64,000 bases of DNA from Oceanospirillum linum (GCF_001995095.2 NZ_MTSD02000001.1:620001-684000); one strand, 5' to 3'. Positions 27,221 through 36,400 are shown, counted from the stretch's first letter. Notes: generated from the sequence alone by a model not told the origin. Program-made: numbers and translations.

Positions 27221-28420
27221 TTAGCGCAACAGATAAGACGTGTGCCGGGCAATCATCAACTCTTCATTCGTTGGGATAGCAAACACCTTTACTTTGCTGT
27301 CATCAGCACTGATCAGGTACTCATTTGCCATGTTGCGCTCAGGGTCCAGTTTCATTCCTAACCACTCGTTCTGATGAGCCACCAAAGCTCGCACCTCGGC
27401 ATCATTTTCACCCACACCACCGGTAAAAACGAAAGAATCAACGCCCCCCATCGAAGCAACAAGAGAGCCTGTTTCACGGGCGATTCGATATACAAACATA
27501 TCAATAGCCTCATGGGCATGCCCTGACCCATTTTTATGCAGCGTCAACATATCACTACTAATACCTGAGACTCCCAGCCAACCGCTTTTTTTGTAAAGCA
27601 AACTCTCAATAGCATCAGCATCCATCTTGTGCTCACGCATAAGATACAAGAGAACACCGGGATCAATCTGGCCACAACGACTCCCCATCGGCAGACCATC
27701 AAGAGCAGTAAACCCCATGGTTGAAGCCAGGCTTTCCCCGTTCTCAATGGCGCACATACTGGCACCAGCACCAAGGTGAGCAACAACCAACCGCCCCTGA
27801 GCAAGGTCACTATCCAGTTGGGCCAGTTTATTATGGATATACTGATAGGAAAGGCCGTGGAAGCCATACCGCCGAACCCCTTCCCGGGTCAGCGTCCGTG
27901 GAATGGCAAAATTACGGGCAACATCGGGAATAGTACTGTGAAACGCCGTGTCAAAGCAGGCAACCTGAGGCAAACCAGGTAACAGGTCCTGGCATACCCG
28001 AATCAGTTTCAGATTATAGGGCTGATGCAAAGGAGCCAATGGAATCAGAGTCTCAAGTTTATTAAGCACGTCATCCGTAACCACAACGGGCTCAGAATAA
28101 AAATCACCTCCGTGCACAACCCGATGACCAACCTGAGTGACTTTAAACTTAGTATTACGCTCTAGCCAGCTCATCACCACTGAAAGCGCCTGGTGGTGCG
28201 CCTGACTATGCGCTACATCCAGCTCTTCTGCGGAAAGATCCATCTTATCCACCAAAATACCATCAGTCTTTTCACTATGGTCATAGATTTCAAGATGAGC
28301 CGGGCCTGCTAAATTTGCAACTTTCACCCGGAAGTGCTGACGAACCTCACCGGCATCCTCATCAAAAATTGAACATTTCAGGCTGGATGAGCCAGCATTA
28401 ACAATCAAAATAGAGTTCAT
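27221..28420 (-). CDS. ackA: Acetate kinase
   Basis: Interconverts acetyl phosphate + ADP and acetate + ATP. 399 aa. Motifs: SILIVNAGSSSLKCSIF at the start, GHRVVHGGD (about 99-107), CFDTAFHSTIP, RYGFHGLSYQYI, HLGAGASMCAI and FTGGVGENDAEVRA. It follows a phosphotransacetylase gene by 39 bases, so the two form the acetyl-CoA/acetate overflow or uptake pathway. Confidence 0.95.
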   Translation of the reverse strand: MNSILIVNAGSSSLKCSIFDEDAGEVRQHFRVKVANLAGPAHLEIYDHSEKTDGILVDKMDLSAEELDVAHSQAHHQALSVVMSWLERNTKFKVTQVGHRVVHGGDFYSEPVVVTDDVLNKLETLIPLAPLHQPYNLKLIRVCQDLLPGLPQVACFDTAFHSTIPDVARNFAIPRTLTREGVRRYGFHGLSYQYIHNKLAQLDSDLAQGRLVVAHLGAGASMCAIENGESLASTMGFTALDGLPMGSRCGQIDPGVLLYLMREHKMDADAIESLLYKKSGWLGVSGISSDMLTLHKNGSGHAHEAIDMFVYRIARETGSLVASMGGVDSFVFTGGVGENDAEVRALVAHQNEWLGMKLDPERNMANEYLISADDSKVKVFAIPTNEELMIARHTSYLLR

Positions 28421-28459
28421 GTATTTATATTCCGTTTACAACTGACAACCGGCACCCTT

Positions 28460-29434
28460 TTAAAGAGTGAGTCCCTGCTTATGAGCAACCAATGATGCCA
28501 CTGCACAGGAACTTAAGCGTTCCAGTGGTTTCGCTGCCCGGCTGGTCAGTATCACCGGAACCTTAGCCCCCAGGACAATACCAGCTGACTTAGCTCCAGC
28601 CAGATACTGCAGTTGTTTCGCCAGAATATTACCTGCCTCCAGATCCGGCACCAAAAGAATATCAACATCACCACTGACATCAGAATCAAGCCCTTTATCC
28701 CGCGCGGCCTCTTTTGAGATTGCATTATCGAATGCCAGAGGGCCATCCAGAAGTCCACCGGTGATCTGCTTACGATCAGACATTTTACAGAGCGCTGCCG
28801 CATCCAATGTGCTCTGCATTCCGGGTTTTACCTTCTCCACTGCCGCCAGAATGGCCACCTTAGGCTGTTCAATTCCTAAGGCATGGGCACAGTTAATCGC
28901 ATTCTGAGTAATATCCTTCTTGGTCATCAGGTCAGGATCCACATTAATAGCAGCATCTGTCACTATCAGGGTTTTGTGGTAACTGGGGACATCCATTACA
29001 AAGACATGGCTCAGGCGAAACTCGGTACGCAAACCTGCTTTCTTATTAATAATGGCTGCCAACAATTCAGAAGACCCCAGACTCCCTTTCATCAGGGCCT
29101 GTACCTCACCTTTACCGGCCATTTCTGCCGCAAGCTCGGCGGACTCATGACTATGGGCTGTTGGCACTATCGTATACTTGCTCAGATCAACACCACACTC
29201 CTGTGCCACAGCATGAATTCTGGCTTCAGGCCCCACCAGGTAGGGAATAATCAACCCTTCTTCAGCAGCCTCTATAGCCCCAAGAAGACTGTTTGCGTCA
29301 CCAGGATGCACGACAGCAGTGGTAATGGGCTCATAAGTTTTAGCTTGCTCCAGAAAAGCATTGAGCTGTTCATGATGGTGATCTTCTACCTTGGGCGCGC
29401 CTGGCACCAATATTTCGCGAATAACCTGATCCAT
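28460..29434 (-). CDS. Phosphate acetyl/butyryltransferase (Ptb-type Pta)
   Basis: Acyl-CoA:phosphate acyltransferase of the single-domain PTA_PTB fold, 324 aa from the ATG at 29434. Visible features: LVGPEARIHAV, ALMKGSLGSSELLAAI, RLSHVFVMDVP, TDAAINVDPDL and GLLDGPLAFDNAIS. It lacks the CobQ/DRTGG N-terminal part of E. coli Pta. This subfamily is often named phosphate butyryltransferase or is fused to MaoC domains; its place before ackA suggests acetyl-CoA as substrate. AGGA ten bases before 29434 decides the start; an ATG at 29452 has no ribosome site. Confidence 0.87.
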   Translation of the reverse strand: MDQVIREILVPGAPKVEDHHHEQLNAFLEQAKTYEPITTAVVHPGDANSLLGAIEAAEEGLIIPYLVGPEARIHAVAQECGVDLSKYTIVPTAHSHESAELAAEMAGKGEVQALMKGSLGSSELLAAIINKKAGLRTEFRLSHVFVMDVPSYHKTLIVTDAAINVDPDLMTKKDITQNAINCAHALGIEQPKVAILAAVEKVKPGMQSTLDAAALCKMSDRKQITGGLLDGPLAFDNAISKEAARDKGLDSDVSGDVDILLVPDLEAGNILAKQLQYLAGAKSAGIVLGAKVPVILTSRAAKPLERLSSCAVASLVAHKQGLTL

Positions 29435-29593
29435 AATGCTTTGTTCCTCCATCAATACTGAAGTCTGACAGGCTTCCCGCCTGAACTCAGTATCCCTACT
29501 GAATATGACGTTTTACTGATTTCCAGTAAAAACGGCCCTTCCAACATGACGCATGAGTCAAATCAAAATTCTTACAATTTATTTCATCCAACG

Positions 29594-29621
29594 AAAAACG
29601 GGTGTCTTGCGACACCCGTTT
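29594..29621 (-). terminator. Intrinsic terminator after hinT
   Basis: AAACGGGTGTC and GACACCCGTTT form an eleven-pair stem with a TTGC loop; on the minus strand a T-run follows. It sits 10 bases after the hinT stop. Confidence 0.92.
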
Positions 29622-29630
29622 GGCAGTAAC

Positions 29631-29972
29631 TTAACCTGGAGGCCAGGCCATTCCCCTGCCTCCAAGAAGGTGCATATGAATATGGTAAACCGTTTGCCCA
29701 CCATCTTCATTACAGTTCATAACCACCCGATAACCATCATCCGCAATGCCAACTTCTTTGGCAATCTTCTGAGCTGTAAACTGAAGGCGGCCAACCAGAG
29801 CGCAATCCTCTTCGGTCAAGTCATTCAATGTAGAGATATGACGCTTGGGAATAATCAGAATATGCGTGGGAGCCTGAGGGGCAATATCACGAAAAGCGAT
29901 AACATCGTCGTCTTCGAAAACGATATCAGCGGGAATCTCCCGGGCAACTAACTTACAAAACAGACAATCCAT
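29631..29972 (-). CDS. hinT: HIT-family purine nucleoside phosphoramidase HinT
   Basis: Hydrolyses aminoacyl- and other nucleoside phosphoramidates. 113 aa. Begins MDCLFCKLVAREIPAD and ends with the histidine triad HIHMHLLGGRGM; RDIAPQAPTHILIIPK is typical of the HinT branch. GGAAG precedes the ATG. The gene has its own terminator. Confidence 0.94.
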   Translation of the reverse strand: MDCLFCKLVAREIPADIVFEDDDVIAFRDIAPQAPTHILIIPKRHISTLNDLTEEDCALVGRLQFTAQKIAKEVGIADDGYRVVMNCNEDGGQTVYHIHMHLLGGRGMAWPPG

Positions 29973-30079
29973 AGTATCTTCCGCTTAAGCTGGTAGTAGG
30001 TATACTCTTGTTCTTAAAAGAGCATTGTAAACCTCAGCCTGACCGCTTCCTAGTCCAGTACGACTTATGGCTGAGCAGG

Positions 30080-31261
30080 TCAGGAAGCCCGATAACGCTG
30101 AACTCTATCCTGTAACCCTGAAATCGCCTCAAAAAGAGACTTTGAGGCTTGCTCTGCTGCGCAGGCATCCTGCTGAGTTTCAGAAACCATTAGCTGCAAT
30201 GACTGCATCTGAGTCACTACTTTTTCTGCAGAATCGCTATAAGCATTGGCAGTACGGCTGATATCTGAATTCATTTCGGCAATATCAATCACCGCCTGAG
30301 TAATGCTCTCCAGTGCTTCACCGGTCTCTTTTATCTGATCAACACTGGACTGGGCACTGCTTTACCCATGACTCATTGCAGCTACCGCGTCCCTTGATTG
30401 CCCTTGCAAACGGTCAATCATACCGTGAATATCTTCCGTCGCCTGACGGGAGCGACTTGCCAAAGTGCGTACTTCATCAGCCACCACAGCAAAACCGCGC
30501 CCTTGCTCACCGGCCCGGGCCGCTTCAATCGCCGCATTGAGTGCCAACAGGTTGGTTTGCTCTGCAATACCTTCGATGATGTCCAGCACCTCGCCAATAT
30601 TCTCTGCCTCACGGGCCAGCCCATGAAGAGTATTACTGACAGTATTCACATCCTCAATCAGCTGGCTAATCCCGGTAATACCTTGCTGAACAACAGTGTT
30701 GCCATTTCGGGCATCTTTTTCTGTATGCTGAGCAACACCGGCTGTCGACTGTGCATGAGATGCAATACTTACAACTGCATCCGCCATACTGGCAACAGTC
30801 TCATTGATGTGGGCAAGACTCTGATTTTGATTTTCCACATCAGCACGGGTACGCTCGGTTTGGCGATTAAGCGCCTGCATCGAGGTCTGGATAATATCAC
30901 CACTGGCCTGAATCGCTTCTACCAGCTCCCGCTGGTTCTGATTCATCTGATTAAAATACTGAATAATCTCGCCAAAAACATCATCACTCTGAACCGTACA
31001 CTGCTGGCTCAGGTCTCCGGCAGCAGCGATCCGAAATACCTGCGCAAGCTGTTCCAGCCGGCTCAGAACCAAGCGTCTGAACAACCAGTAGTTAAAAAGC
31101 CCGATGATCAACCCCACACTGAGGCATCCCGGAACAAACCAGGATTGCCCTCCCTCATGCAAAGCCAGGCTACTCTGAGCAAAGAGAGAGAAAGCCCCTC
31201 CTATAAGTAGGCCAGCCCCAATAAAGGAGTAAAGTAGCCGCTGCTGAATACTTTGCGTCAT
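30080..31261 (-). pseudogene. Methyl-accepting chemotaxis protein gene interrupted by an in-frame TAA
   Basis: A chemoreceptor reading frame of 393 codons with one internal stop (TAA at 30364-30362). Residues 1-60 hold two hydrophobic helices with almost no periplasmic domain, then a HAMP-like region and the signalling domain with the conserved tip [20 protein letters not shown] and [15 protein letters not shown]. Translation stops after AMSHG; the same frame continues with SSAQSSVDQIKETGE to the true end at 30080. The lost 90 residues form the returning arm of the signalling hairpin, so the product is probably inactive. A CAA-to-TAA or AAA-to-TAA change would explain it; sequencing error is possible. 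Confidence 0.8.
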
Positions 31262-31322
31262 GCAACTGTCCTCTGCTCAGGTGTGCGCCGCTTCAATTTA
31301 GATGACTTAATAATGCGGCAAT

Positions 31323-31347
31323 AAAAAACCTCCGTCAAAGGAGGTCT
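31323..31347 (-). terminator. Intrinsic terminator after the phosphoribulokinase gene
   Basis: ACCTCC pairs with GGAGGT around GTCAAA; on the minus strand five T follow. About 70 bases past the stop of the kinase gene. Confidence 0.8.
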
Positions 31348-31418
31348 TATCATTATTATCTGTTATTTGCAGCAGATCACAGATACAGGTCGAAAGTAAA
31401 TCAAAAACCAGAGACCTG

Positions 31419-32291
31419 CTAACGAAAACGCCTGTTTTCCAATAACTCATGGATCCGTGGAGTCAAAATCAACTCCATCGCTAAACTCATTTTTCCTCCG
31501 GGTATCACCAATGTATCCGGGCGGGTCATAAAAGAGTCTTTCACCATTGCCAACAGATAAGGAAAGTCCGTGGATAAGCGATCTTTAAAGCGAATAATAA
31601 CCATGCTCTCGTCATTGGACGGGACATCCTGCAAAGCCAGAGGATTGGAAGTATCCACCGTCGGAATGCGCTGAAAGTTGATATGAGTGCGGCTGAACTG
31701 AGGTAAAATATACTGCATATAATCTGACATACGGCTTTGAATCGTATCGATTACCGCCTCTTGAGAATAGCCTCTGAGGTTAGTATCCCGTTCAATTTTC
31801 TGAATCCATTCAAGATTGATCGTTGGGGCGACCCCTACCAGTAAATCTACATACTGAGCAATGTTAAACTCATCCGTAACAAGTCCGCCATGCAGCCCTT
31901 CATAAAGCAGAAGATCAGTCCCTTCCGGCAGCTCAGTCCAGGGCGTAAATGTCCCTACCCGAAACCCCAGCTCCAGCATCTCTGTATCTTCCGCATGGAT
32001 ATAGTGACGGTAAATACCCGTGCCGTTATCCGCATAAGAGCCAAACAGCCGATCCAGCTCATCCAACATATTTGCTTCAACAGCAAAGTGGCTAAGGGAT
32101 TTTTTGCGCTCAGGGGCTTCCAGTAATATCTTGTTCATTTCCTCACGGGAATAGCGGTGAAAACTGTCGCCATGGACAAACGCCGCTTCAATTTTTTCCC
32201 GGTTGAACATACGCTCAAAGGCATCTTTAATTGTCGTAGTGCCTGCGCCGGAAGACCCTGTTACCGCAATGATCGGATACTCTCTAGACAT
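31419..32291 (-). CDS. prkB: Phosphoribulokinase-like protein (PrkB type)
   Basis: Member of the phosphoribulokinase family: P-loop ITGSSGAGTTT-like VTGSSGAGTTTIKDAF (about residues 10-25), the catalytic-base region HGDSFHRYSREEM, and YEGLHGG with LVGVAPTINLEWIQKI. 290 aa, the proteobacterial prk length. No RuBisCO gene is in the window, and E. coli carries a similar orphan (PrkB/YhfA neighbourhood) of unclear role. Nine bases separate it from the thioesterase gene upstream, so they are cotranscribed. Confidence 0.88.
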   Translation of the reverse strand: MSREYPIIAVTGSSGAGTTTIKDAFERMFNREKIEAAFVHGDSFHRYSREEMNKILLEAPERKKSLSHFAVEANMLDELDRLFGSYADNGTGIYRHYIHAEDTEMLELGFRVGTFTPWTELPEGTDLLLYEGLHGGLVTDEFNIAQYVDLLVGVAPTINLEWIQKIERDTNLRGYSQEAVIDTIQSRMSDYMQYILPQFSRTHINFQRIPTVDTSNPLALQDVPSNDESMVIIRFKDRLSTDFPYLLAMVKDSFMTRPDTLVIPGGKMSLAMELILTPRIHELLENRRFR

Positions 32292-32300
32292 ACTCGTCCC

Positions 32301-32747
32301 TTAGGAATTACCTGAGTTGGCCAGAGATACCATTTTCTTGAAGGCTTCAGGTACATTTACTGCAGCCCGTACCTGATAATCAAAAAATACGATACCCGTT
32401 TTTGCCAGTGCTACCAGACCGCCATCAGATGTCTTGGTCACCCGATAAATAAGGTCTGCCCCTTTGCGGGATAGCTCATCCACTGCAATCTCAATAATCA
32501 GTGTGTCGGGATAAAAAACTTCTGCCCGATAACTGATTGCAAGATCAGCAACCACAATGCCGACACCCTCTATATCAATCTCTTTATGTCCATGTGCGAT
32601 GAACATTTTGGATCTCGCCTCATGTATCAGAGAGATCAGGGTGTCATGGGCCAGGTGGTTACCGTAGTTCATATCGGTAATACGCAGCTCGATTGTCTGA
32701 GTATGTAATGGATTAGCTTCCGGGTATTCAATGCGGATCCGGGCCAT
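32301..32747 (-). CDS. Hotdog-fold acyl-CoA thioesterase family protein
   Basis: A 148-residue single hotdog domain of the 4-hydroxybenzoyl-CoA thioesterase group: ELRITDMNYGNHLAHDTLIS carries the Asp/Asn-and-His pattern of the active site, and RAEVFYPDTLIIEIAV with GGLVALAKTGIVFFDY is typical. The ATG at 32747 has AGGAG seven bases upstream; the frame is open earlier but without support. Cotranscribed with the phosphoribulokinase-like gene. Substrate unknown. Confidence 0.85.
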   Translation of the reverse strand: MARIRIEYPEANPLHTQTIELRITDMNYGNHLAHDTLISLIHEARSKMFIAHGHKEIDIEGVGIVVADLAISYRAEVFYPDTLIIEIAVDELSRKGADLIYRVTKTSDGGLVALAKTGIVFFDYQVRAAVNVPEAFKKMVSLANSGNS

Positions 32748-32942
32748 GATACAGCTCCTAATTTTGTTATTTTTAACCACGGGGTTAGCGACCTTGCGAC
32801 AGAAAATAAACTTCCTGCCCGCATCATCAGCCAACGGCTGTCATCACTACTTTCACCGGTTAAGGCCAGATAATCTGTAAATCCGGGAAATACTTAAACC
32901 GAAAATGGGAAGGCATTGATGACAAACGATGGAAACAGACCG

Positions 32943-32967
32943 AAAAAGCCGGAGGGTTACTCCGGCC
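32943..32967 (-). terminator. Intrinsic terminator after purD
   Basis: GCCGGAG and CTCCGGC form a seven-pair stem around GGTTA; on the minus strand five T follow. Confidence 0.85.
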
Positions 32968-33010
32968 TTGTCAGATCTATGAAGGCTTATTCAGGCTAAA
33001 CCTGAAAAAA

Positions 33011-34303
33011 TTACGCTTCACCCTGCTCACGGGCGATGGCACGATAACCGATATCCGTACGGTAGAAAGAGCCCTTCCAGCTAATGCCTTCTGCTAGTTT
33101 GTAGGCGTTGGCCTGAGCTTCACTAACCGTATGACCTAAAGCTGTCGCACACAGAACACGGCCTCCACTGGTCGCAACCTGACCATCAACCAGTTGTGTA
33201 CCTGCATGGAATACCTTCATACCATCCTGCTCTAATTCAGGCAGACCGGAAATCAAGTCACCTTTATCATAACTGCCGGGGTAGCCCCCTGCAGCCAAAA
33301 CCACACCCAAAGCCCGACGCTCATCCCACTCAGCGGTGATTGTATCCAGCGATTCATCAATCGCCGCCTGACATAACCCCACTAAGTCGGACTTCAGGCG
33401 CAACATAATAGGCTGAGTTTCCGGATCACCAAAGCGGCAGTTATATTCAATAACCTTAGGCGTACCATCAGCCATAATCATCAGCCCGGCATACAGGAAG
33501 CCAGTATAATCATTACCTTCAGCGGCCATTCCTTCAACAGTCGGCATAATGACATCTGCCATCACCCGGTCATGAATTTCAGGTGTCACAACCGGAGCCG
33601 GAGAGTACGCTCCCATACCACCAGTATTAGGACCGGTATCTTTGTTGCCCACACGCTTATGATCCTGACTGGTCGCCATTGGCAGAACGTTTTTGCCATC
33701 AACCATCACAATAAAGCTAGCTTCTTCACCGTCCAGGAACTCTTCAATAACCACACGGCTACCTGCGTCGCCAAAAGCGTTGCCAGCAAGCATATCTTTA
33801 ACCGCATCTTCAGCTTCCTGCAGTGTCATCGCAACAATAACACCTTTGCCTGCGGCCAGACCGTCGGCCTTGATTACGATAGGCGCACCTTTTTCTTTCA
33901 GGTAGGCCAGAGCAGGCTCAATCTCAGTAAAGTTCTGATATTCAGCAGTAGGGATTTTCTGGCGAGCCAGAAAATCTTTCGTAAAGGCTTTAGAGCCTTC
34001 CAGTTGAGCCGCGCCTTTAGATGGACCAAAAATACGCAGGCCTTCATCACGGAAACGATCGACAACACCCTCAACCAGCGGGGCTTCAGGGCCAACAATG
34101 GTCAGGCCAATATTGTTGGCTTTGGCAAAGGCCACCAAACCATCAAAGTCCAGCACGTCCAGAGCAACATTTTCCAGCTTAGGTTCAATAGCTGTCCCTG
34201 CATTACCCGGCGCAACAAATACCTGTGTTACGGATTCTGACTGTGCTGCTTTCCAGGCCAATGCGTGCTCACGACCGCCACTACCGATGATTAAAACCTT
34301 CAT
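33011..34303 (-). CDS. purD: Phosphoribosylamine-glycine ligase
   Basis: Second step of de novo purine synthesis; an ATP-grasp enzyme. 430 aa, full length. Motifs: MKVLIIGSGGREHALAWK, VAPGNAGTA, VVGPEAPLVEGVVD, the ATP-grasp loop IVIKADGLAAGKGVIVA, TGPNTGGMGAYSPAP and EYNCRFGDPETQ. purH, often adjacent, is not in the window's upstream 329-base gap. Has its own terminator. Confidence 0.97.
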   Translation of the reverse strand: MKVLIIGSGGREHALAWKAAQSESVTQVFVAPGNAGTAIEPKLENVALDVLDFDGLVAFAKANNIGLTIVGPEAPLVEGVVDRFRDEGLRIFGPSKGAAQLEGSKAFTKDFLARQKIPTAEYQNFTEIEPALAYLKEKGAPIVIKADGLAAGKGVIVAMTLQEAEDAVKDMLAGNAFGDAGSRVVIEEFLDGEEASFIVMVDGKNVLPMATSQDHKRVGNKDTGPNTGGMGAYSPAPVVTPEIHDRVMADVIMPTVEGMAAEGNDYTGFLYAGLMIMADGTPKVIEYNCRFGDPETQPIMLRLKSDLVGLCQAAIDESLDTITAEWDERRALGVVLAAGGYPGSYDKGDLISGLPELEQDGMKVFHAGTQLVDGQVATSGGRVLCATALGHTVSEAQANAYKLAEGISWKGSFYRTDIGYRAIAREQGEA

Positions 34304-34632
34304 CTTTGCCTCATCTCACTGTAAATATTGATGTGCTAAACCGAACTGAATGTCCCGTTTGCTAAAAAATTGGAGGGCATTATCGCAAAAAAAGCGGCAA
34401 AGTGGGAGAAACTTCCCTATACCCCCAAGGGGAATCGTCAACTGAGAAGTAAAGTCTAGGGTGAAATTTGGATACTCTGACCCAAGAAACAAAATAAAAG
34501 AAAAAACTAATAAACCCAAAAAAGCCCCAGCAAGGGGCTTAACTTACTTTTATCTGAAAGAGGGAGGAAAAAGCAGACAAAAGCAAAAACTGACTATATC
34601 AGGCCTACGGCCAGACAGGGAGCAACCTATGT
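34304..34632. other. Intergenic region between purD and the phasin-like gene
   Basis: 329 bases, holding the purD promoter (not pinned down) and the terminator of the upstream phasin-like gene at 34517-34540. A short CCCC-AA-GGGG palindrome lies at about 34425. No gene is convincing on either strand. Confidence 0.5.
34517..34540 (-). terminator. Intrinsic terminator of the phasin-like gene
   Basis: AAGCCCC and GGGGCTT pair around a five-base loop; on the minus strand a T-run of six follows. About 90 bases past the stop. Confidence 0.8.
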
Positions 34633-34989
34633 TTAGCGTGTAAAGGCAGTATTGACCTTTTCTGTCATCAACTCACGAGCCTCACCCATAAGGTCCAGGA
34701 CTGAAAGGTACTGACTGCTGGCCTTAACCTGTTGATCGCAAAAAAAGCTGTAATGGGCCTCTGCGGCGACAACAGGGTCTGTTTTCGACATCATATCCAT
34801 CATATGTTTACTGAACTGACTCACGGAATCACTGATATACCGGCTTTGCTGATGAACCAGTTTTTCCGCAATTTTTGCTTCAGAGGAAGCCAAATCCCCC
34901 ATGACTTCAGCCGGCTTCCAATTCGCTGACTCTGACAAGCTTTTAAATGTTTTCTGCAGATCGGATGACCATTGATCGAATAAGCTCAT
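34633..34989 (-). CDS. Phasin-like PHA granule protein
   Basis: A 118-residue, all-helical, Ser/Lys-rich protein beginning MSLFDQWSSDLQKTFKSL, with the spacing of small and charged residues seen in phasins that coat polyhydroxyalkanoate granules. The ATG at 34989 has GGAGG four bases upstream. The next gene upstream on the same strand is phaR, the PHA-responsive repressor that controls phasin genes in other bacteria, which strengthens the call. Sequence similarity is loose, so the family is inferred from context and composition. Confidence 0.68.
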   Translation of the reverse strand: MSLFDQWSSDLQKTFKSLSESANWKPAEVMGDLASSEAKIAEKLVHQQSRYISDSVSQFSKHMMDMMSKTDPVVAAEAHYSFFCDQQVKASSQYLSVLDLMGEARELMTEKVNTAFTR

Positions 34990-35143
34990 AACGCCTCCAT
35001 ACCGAGTACCCGGTAGTTTTATTGCACCGCAACATTCAGTATCAATATAGTGCAGCGCACAATAAGCTGTCAAACATATTTATTCGCTACCGCAGCATTC
35101 ATGCGAATGCATGATTGATCAATAACTCACCGCCGCCCTCAAG

Positions 35144-35175
35144 GTAAAAAAAACCAACCTGACGGCTGGTTTTCT
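35144..35175 (-). terminator. Intrinsic terminator after phaR
   Basis: AACCAACC and GGCTGGTT pair with one wobble around four bases; on the minus strand a run of T follows. Lies just past the phaR stop. Confidence 0.8.
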
Positions 35176-35192
35176 CTTAATAAGGCAACAGA

Positions 35193-35642
35193 CTACTCAT
35201 CATCTTTAGGAGGCTTGTTCGGCTGAAAACTTTGCCAAAGTTTCATATTTTGCTCAGCAACTCTGCGCATCAACTCCATTGGAGTCGCGGTCATCGCTGT
35301 TTGCATCTGCTCACGTAAAGCTTTCTGCTGCTCGAGGAAAGTGTTAATACTCTCCTCGAGGTAATTGCTCATCGTGCCCTGCATACTGTCGCCATAAAAA
35401 CGGATCAGCTGCTGCAGCACTTGATTACTGAACATAGGATTACCGCCAGCGGTATGCCCGTTCTCCTGATCGGTAATAATCTGCAGCAAAATATTGCGGG
35501 TTAAGTCTTCGCCACTTTTAGAGTCTTCCACCCGAAACTCTTCCTTGTTAATCACCAAAAGCTTGATATCTTCAAGGGTGACGTAACGGCTTTCTGACGT
35601 GTCGTATAGACGGCGGTTGGCGTATTTTCTGATAACTCGCAA
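35193..35642 (-). CDS. phaR: PHA synthesis regulator PhaR
   Basis: DNA- and PHA-binding repressor of phasin and PHA genes. The N-terminal PHB/PHA accumulation DNA-binding domain is unmistakable: RVIRKYANRRLYDTSESRYV (residues 2-21), LEDIKLLV and DLTRNILLQII, followed by a coiled helical C-terminus. 149 aa. The start is a TTG at 35642 with GAGAG upstream, since no ATG fits the conserved N-terminus. It probably regulates the phasin-like gene 200 bases downstream. Confidence 0.92.
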   Translation of the reverse strand: MRVIRKYANRRLYDTSESRYVTLEDIKLLVINKEEFRVEDSKSGEDLTRNILLQIITDQENGHTAGGNPMFSNQVLQQLIRFYGDSMQGTMSNYLEESINTFLEQQKALREQMQTAMTATPMELMRRVAEQNMKLWQSFQPNKPPKDDE

Positions 35643-35984
35643 AATTATGACTCTCTCTTCCGGCCTAATGATTGGCTCTTCTCGCCTGCAATATCTATTG
35701 TAATCGGTTTAAATGGCTGCACAATGACCCAGTCGTGTTGTTCTGTAAACATCTTGCGAGAAAATTACTTTACCAGACTTATTTTCATAGACCTTGATCA
35801 GGCTCATAAAATTTATGCTGCACAACAGGATAACCACTATGCTTAACATGCAAGGGAGGAGTACTGTCACAAAAATATCACACCACTGACTTATTCTCCT
35901 TGGAGCCATCAGTACCTGATCGGACAATACCCTTGAACAGGCACTTGAGACTTCGTTTCTGACGTGACAAACAGGAAGAAAAAT
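35643..35984. other. Divergent intergenic region between phaR and an unknown gene
   Basis: 342 bases. It presumably carries the phaR promoter and that of the gene at 35985. An open frame on minus (35709-36026) overlaps that gene and has no family features, so it is not called. No repeat or hairpin stands out. Confidence 0.4.
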
Positions 35985-36362
35985 ATGTTTCTGAAGGTTC
36001 GTAAAAACTGCGGCATCTACATGCAAAACAATGAAAGCGGTAAAAAAGTTATCGCCCCGGTATCAAGCCACTTTTACATAAACCTGAACCTGGTGACCGA
36101 AATATCATCGTATAGCCTGAAAGACCCAAAGGAGAAACAATTGCTGGATGGCAATACGCTGCCTATCCCACCAGGCTCTCGGGTTTTGCACTTCACCATG
36201 AGCAGTAATTTCAGCAGCTCTAAAGAAAAAATCAAAGGAGAAGATGGCAAACGGGCCCTTTTTGAAAAGATGTTCTACACGCTGTTTTTTTTGCCCGACA
36301 ACTATGTCGAGTTTGAACGCCTGAAAAATGCTATTGATCAAAGTACGTTAAATCGGGACTAA
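35985..36362 (+). CDS. Conserved-looking hypothetical protein, 125 residues
   Basis: I do not recognise this protein. It starts MFLKVRKNCGIYMQN, has a beta-rich middle (FYINLNLVTEISSYSL, SRVLHFTM) and a polar helical end (FERLKNAIDQS). No signal peptide or membrane segment. The ATG at 35985 has AGGAAG upstream; a start at 35964 is possible but less supported. It stands alone between phaR (divergent) and the YigZ gene (convergent). Confidence 0.65.
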   Translation: MFLKVRKNCGIYMQNNESGKKVIAPVSSHFYINLNLVTEISSYSLKDPKEKQLLDGNTLPIPPGSRVLHFTMSSNFSSSKEKIKGEDGKRALFEKMFYTLFFLPDNYVEFERLKNAIDQSTLNRD

Positions 36363-36400
36363 GTATTTAAAGCTAATTTTCGACAGCAGATACGGGGCGC

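Noticed and set aside
28883-29461. 192-codon frame antisense to the phosphotransacetylase gene
   Set aside because: Shadow of a recognised gene.
30362-30364. Selenocysteine or programmed read-through at the chemoreceptor stop
   Set aside because: The stop is TAA, which is not used for selenocysteine, and no read-through context is known; pseudogene or error is simpler.
30398-31210. 270-codon frame antisense to the chemoreceptor gene
   Set aside because: Shadow of the receptor, whose signalling motifs are clear on the minus strand.
35709-36026. 105-codon frame on minus before phaR
   Set aside because: Overlaps the start of the plus-strand gene at 35985 and has neither ribosome site nor domain; hydrophobic patch looks accidental.
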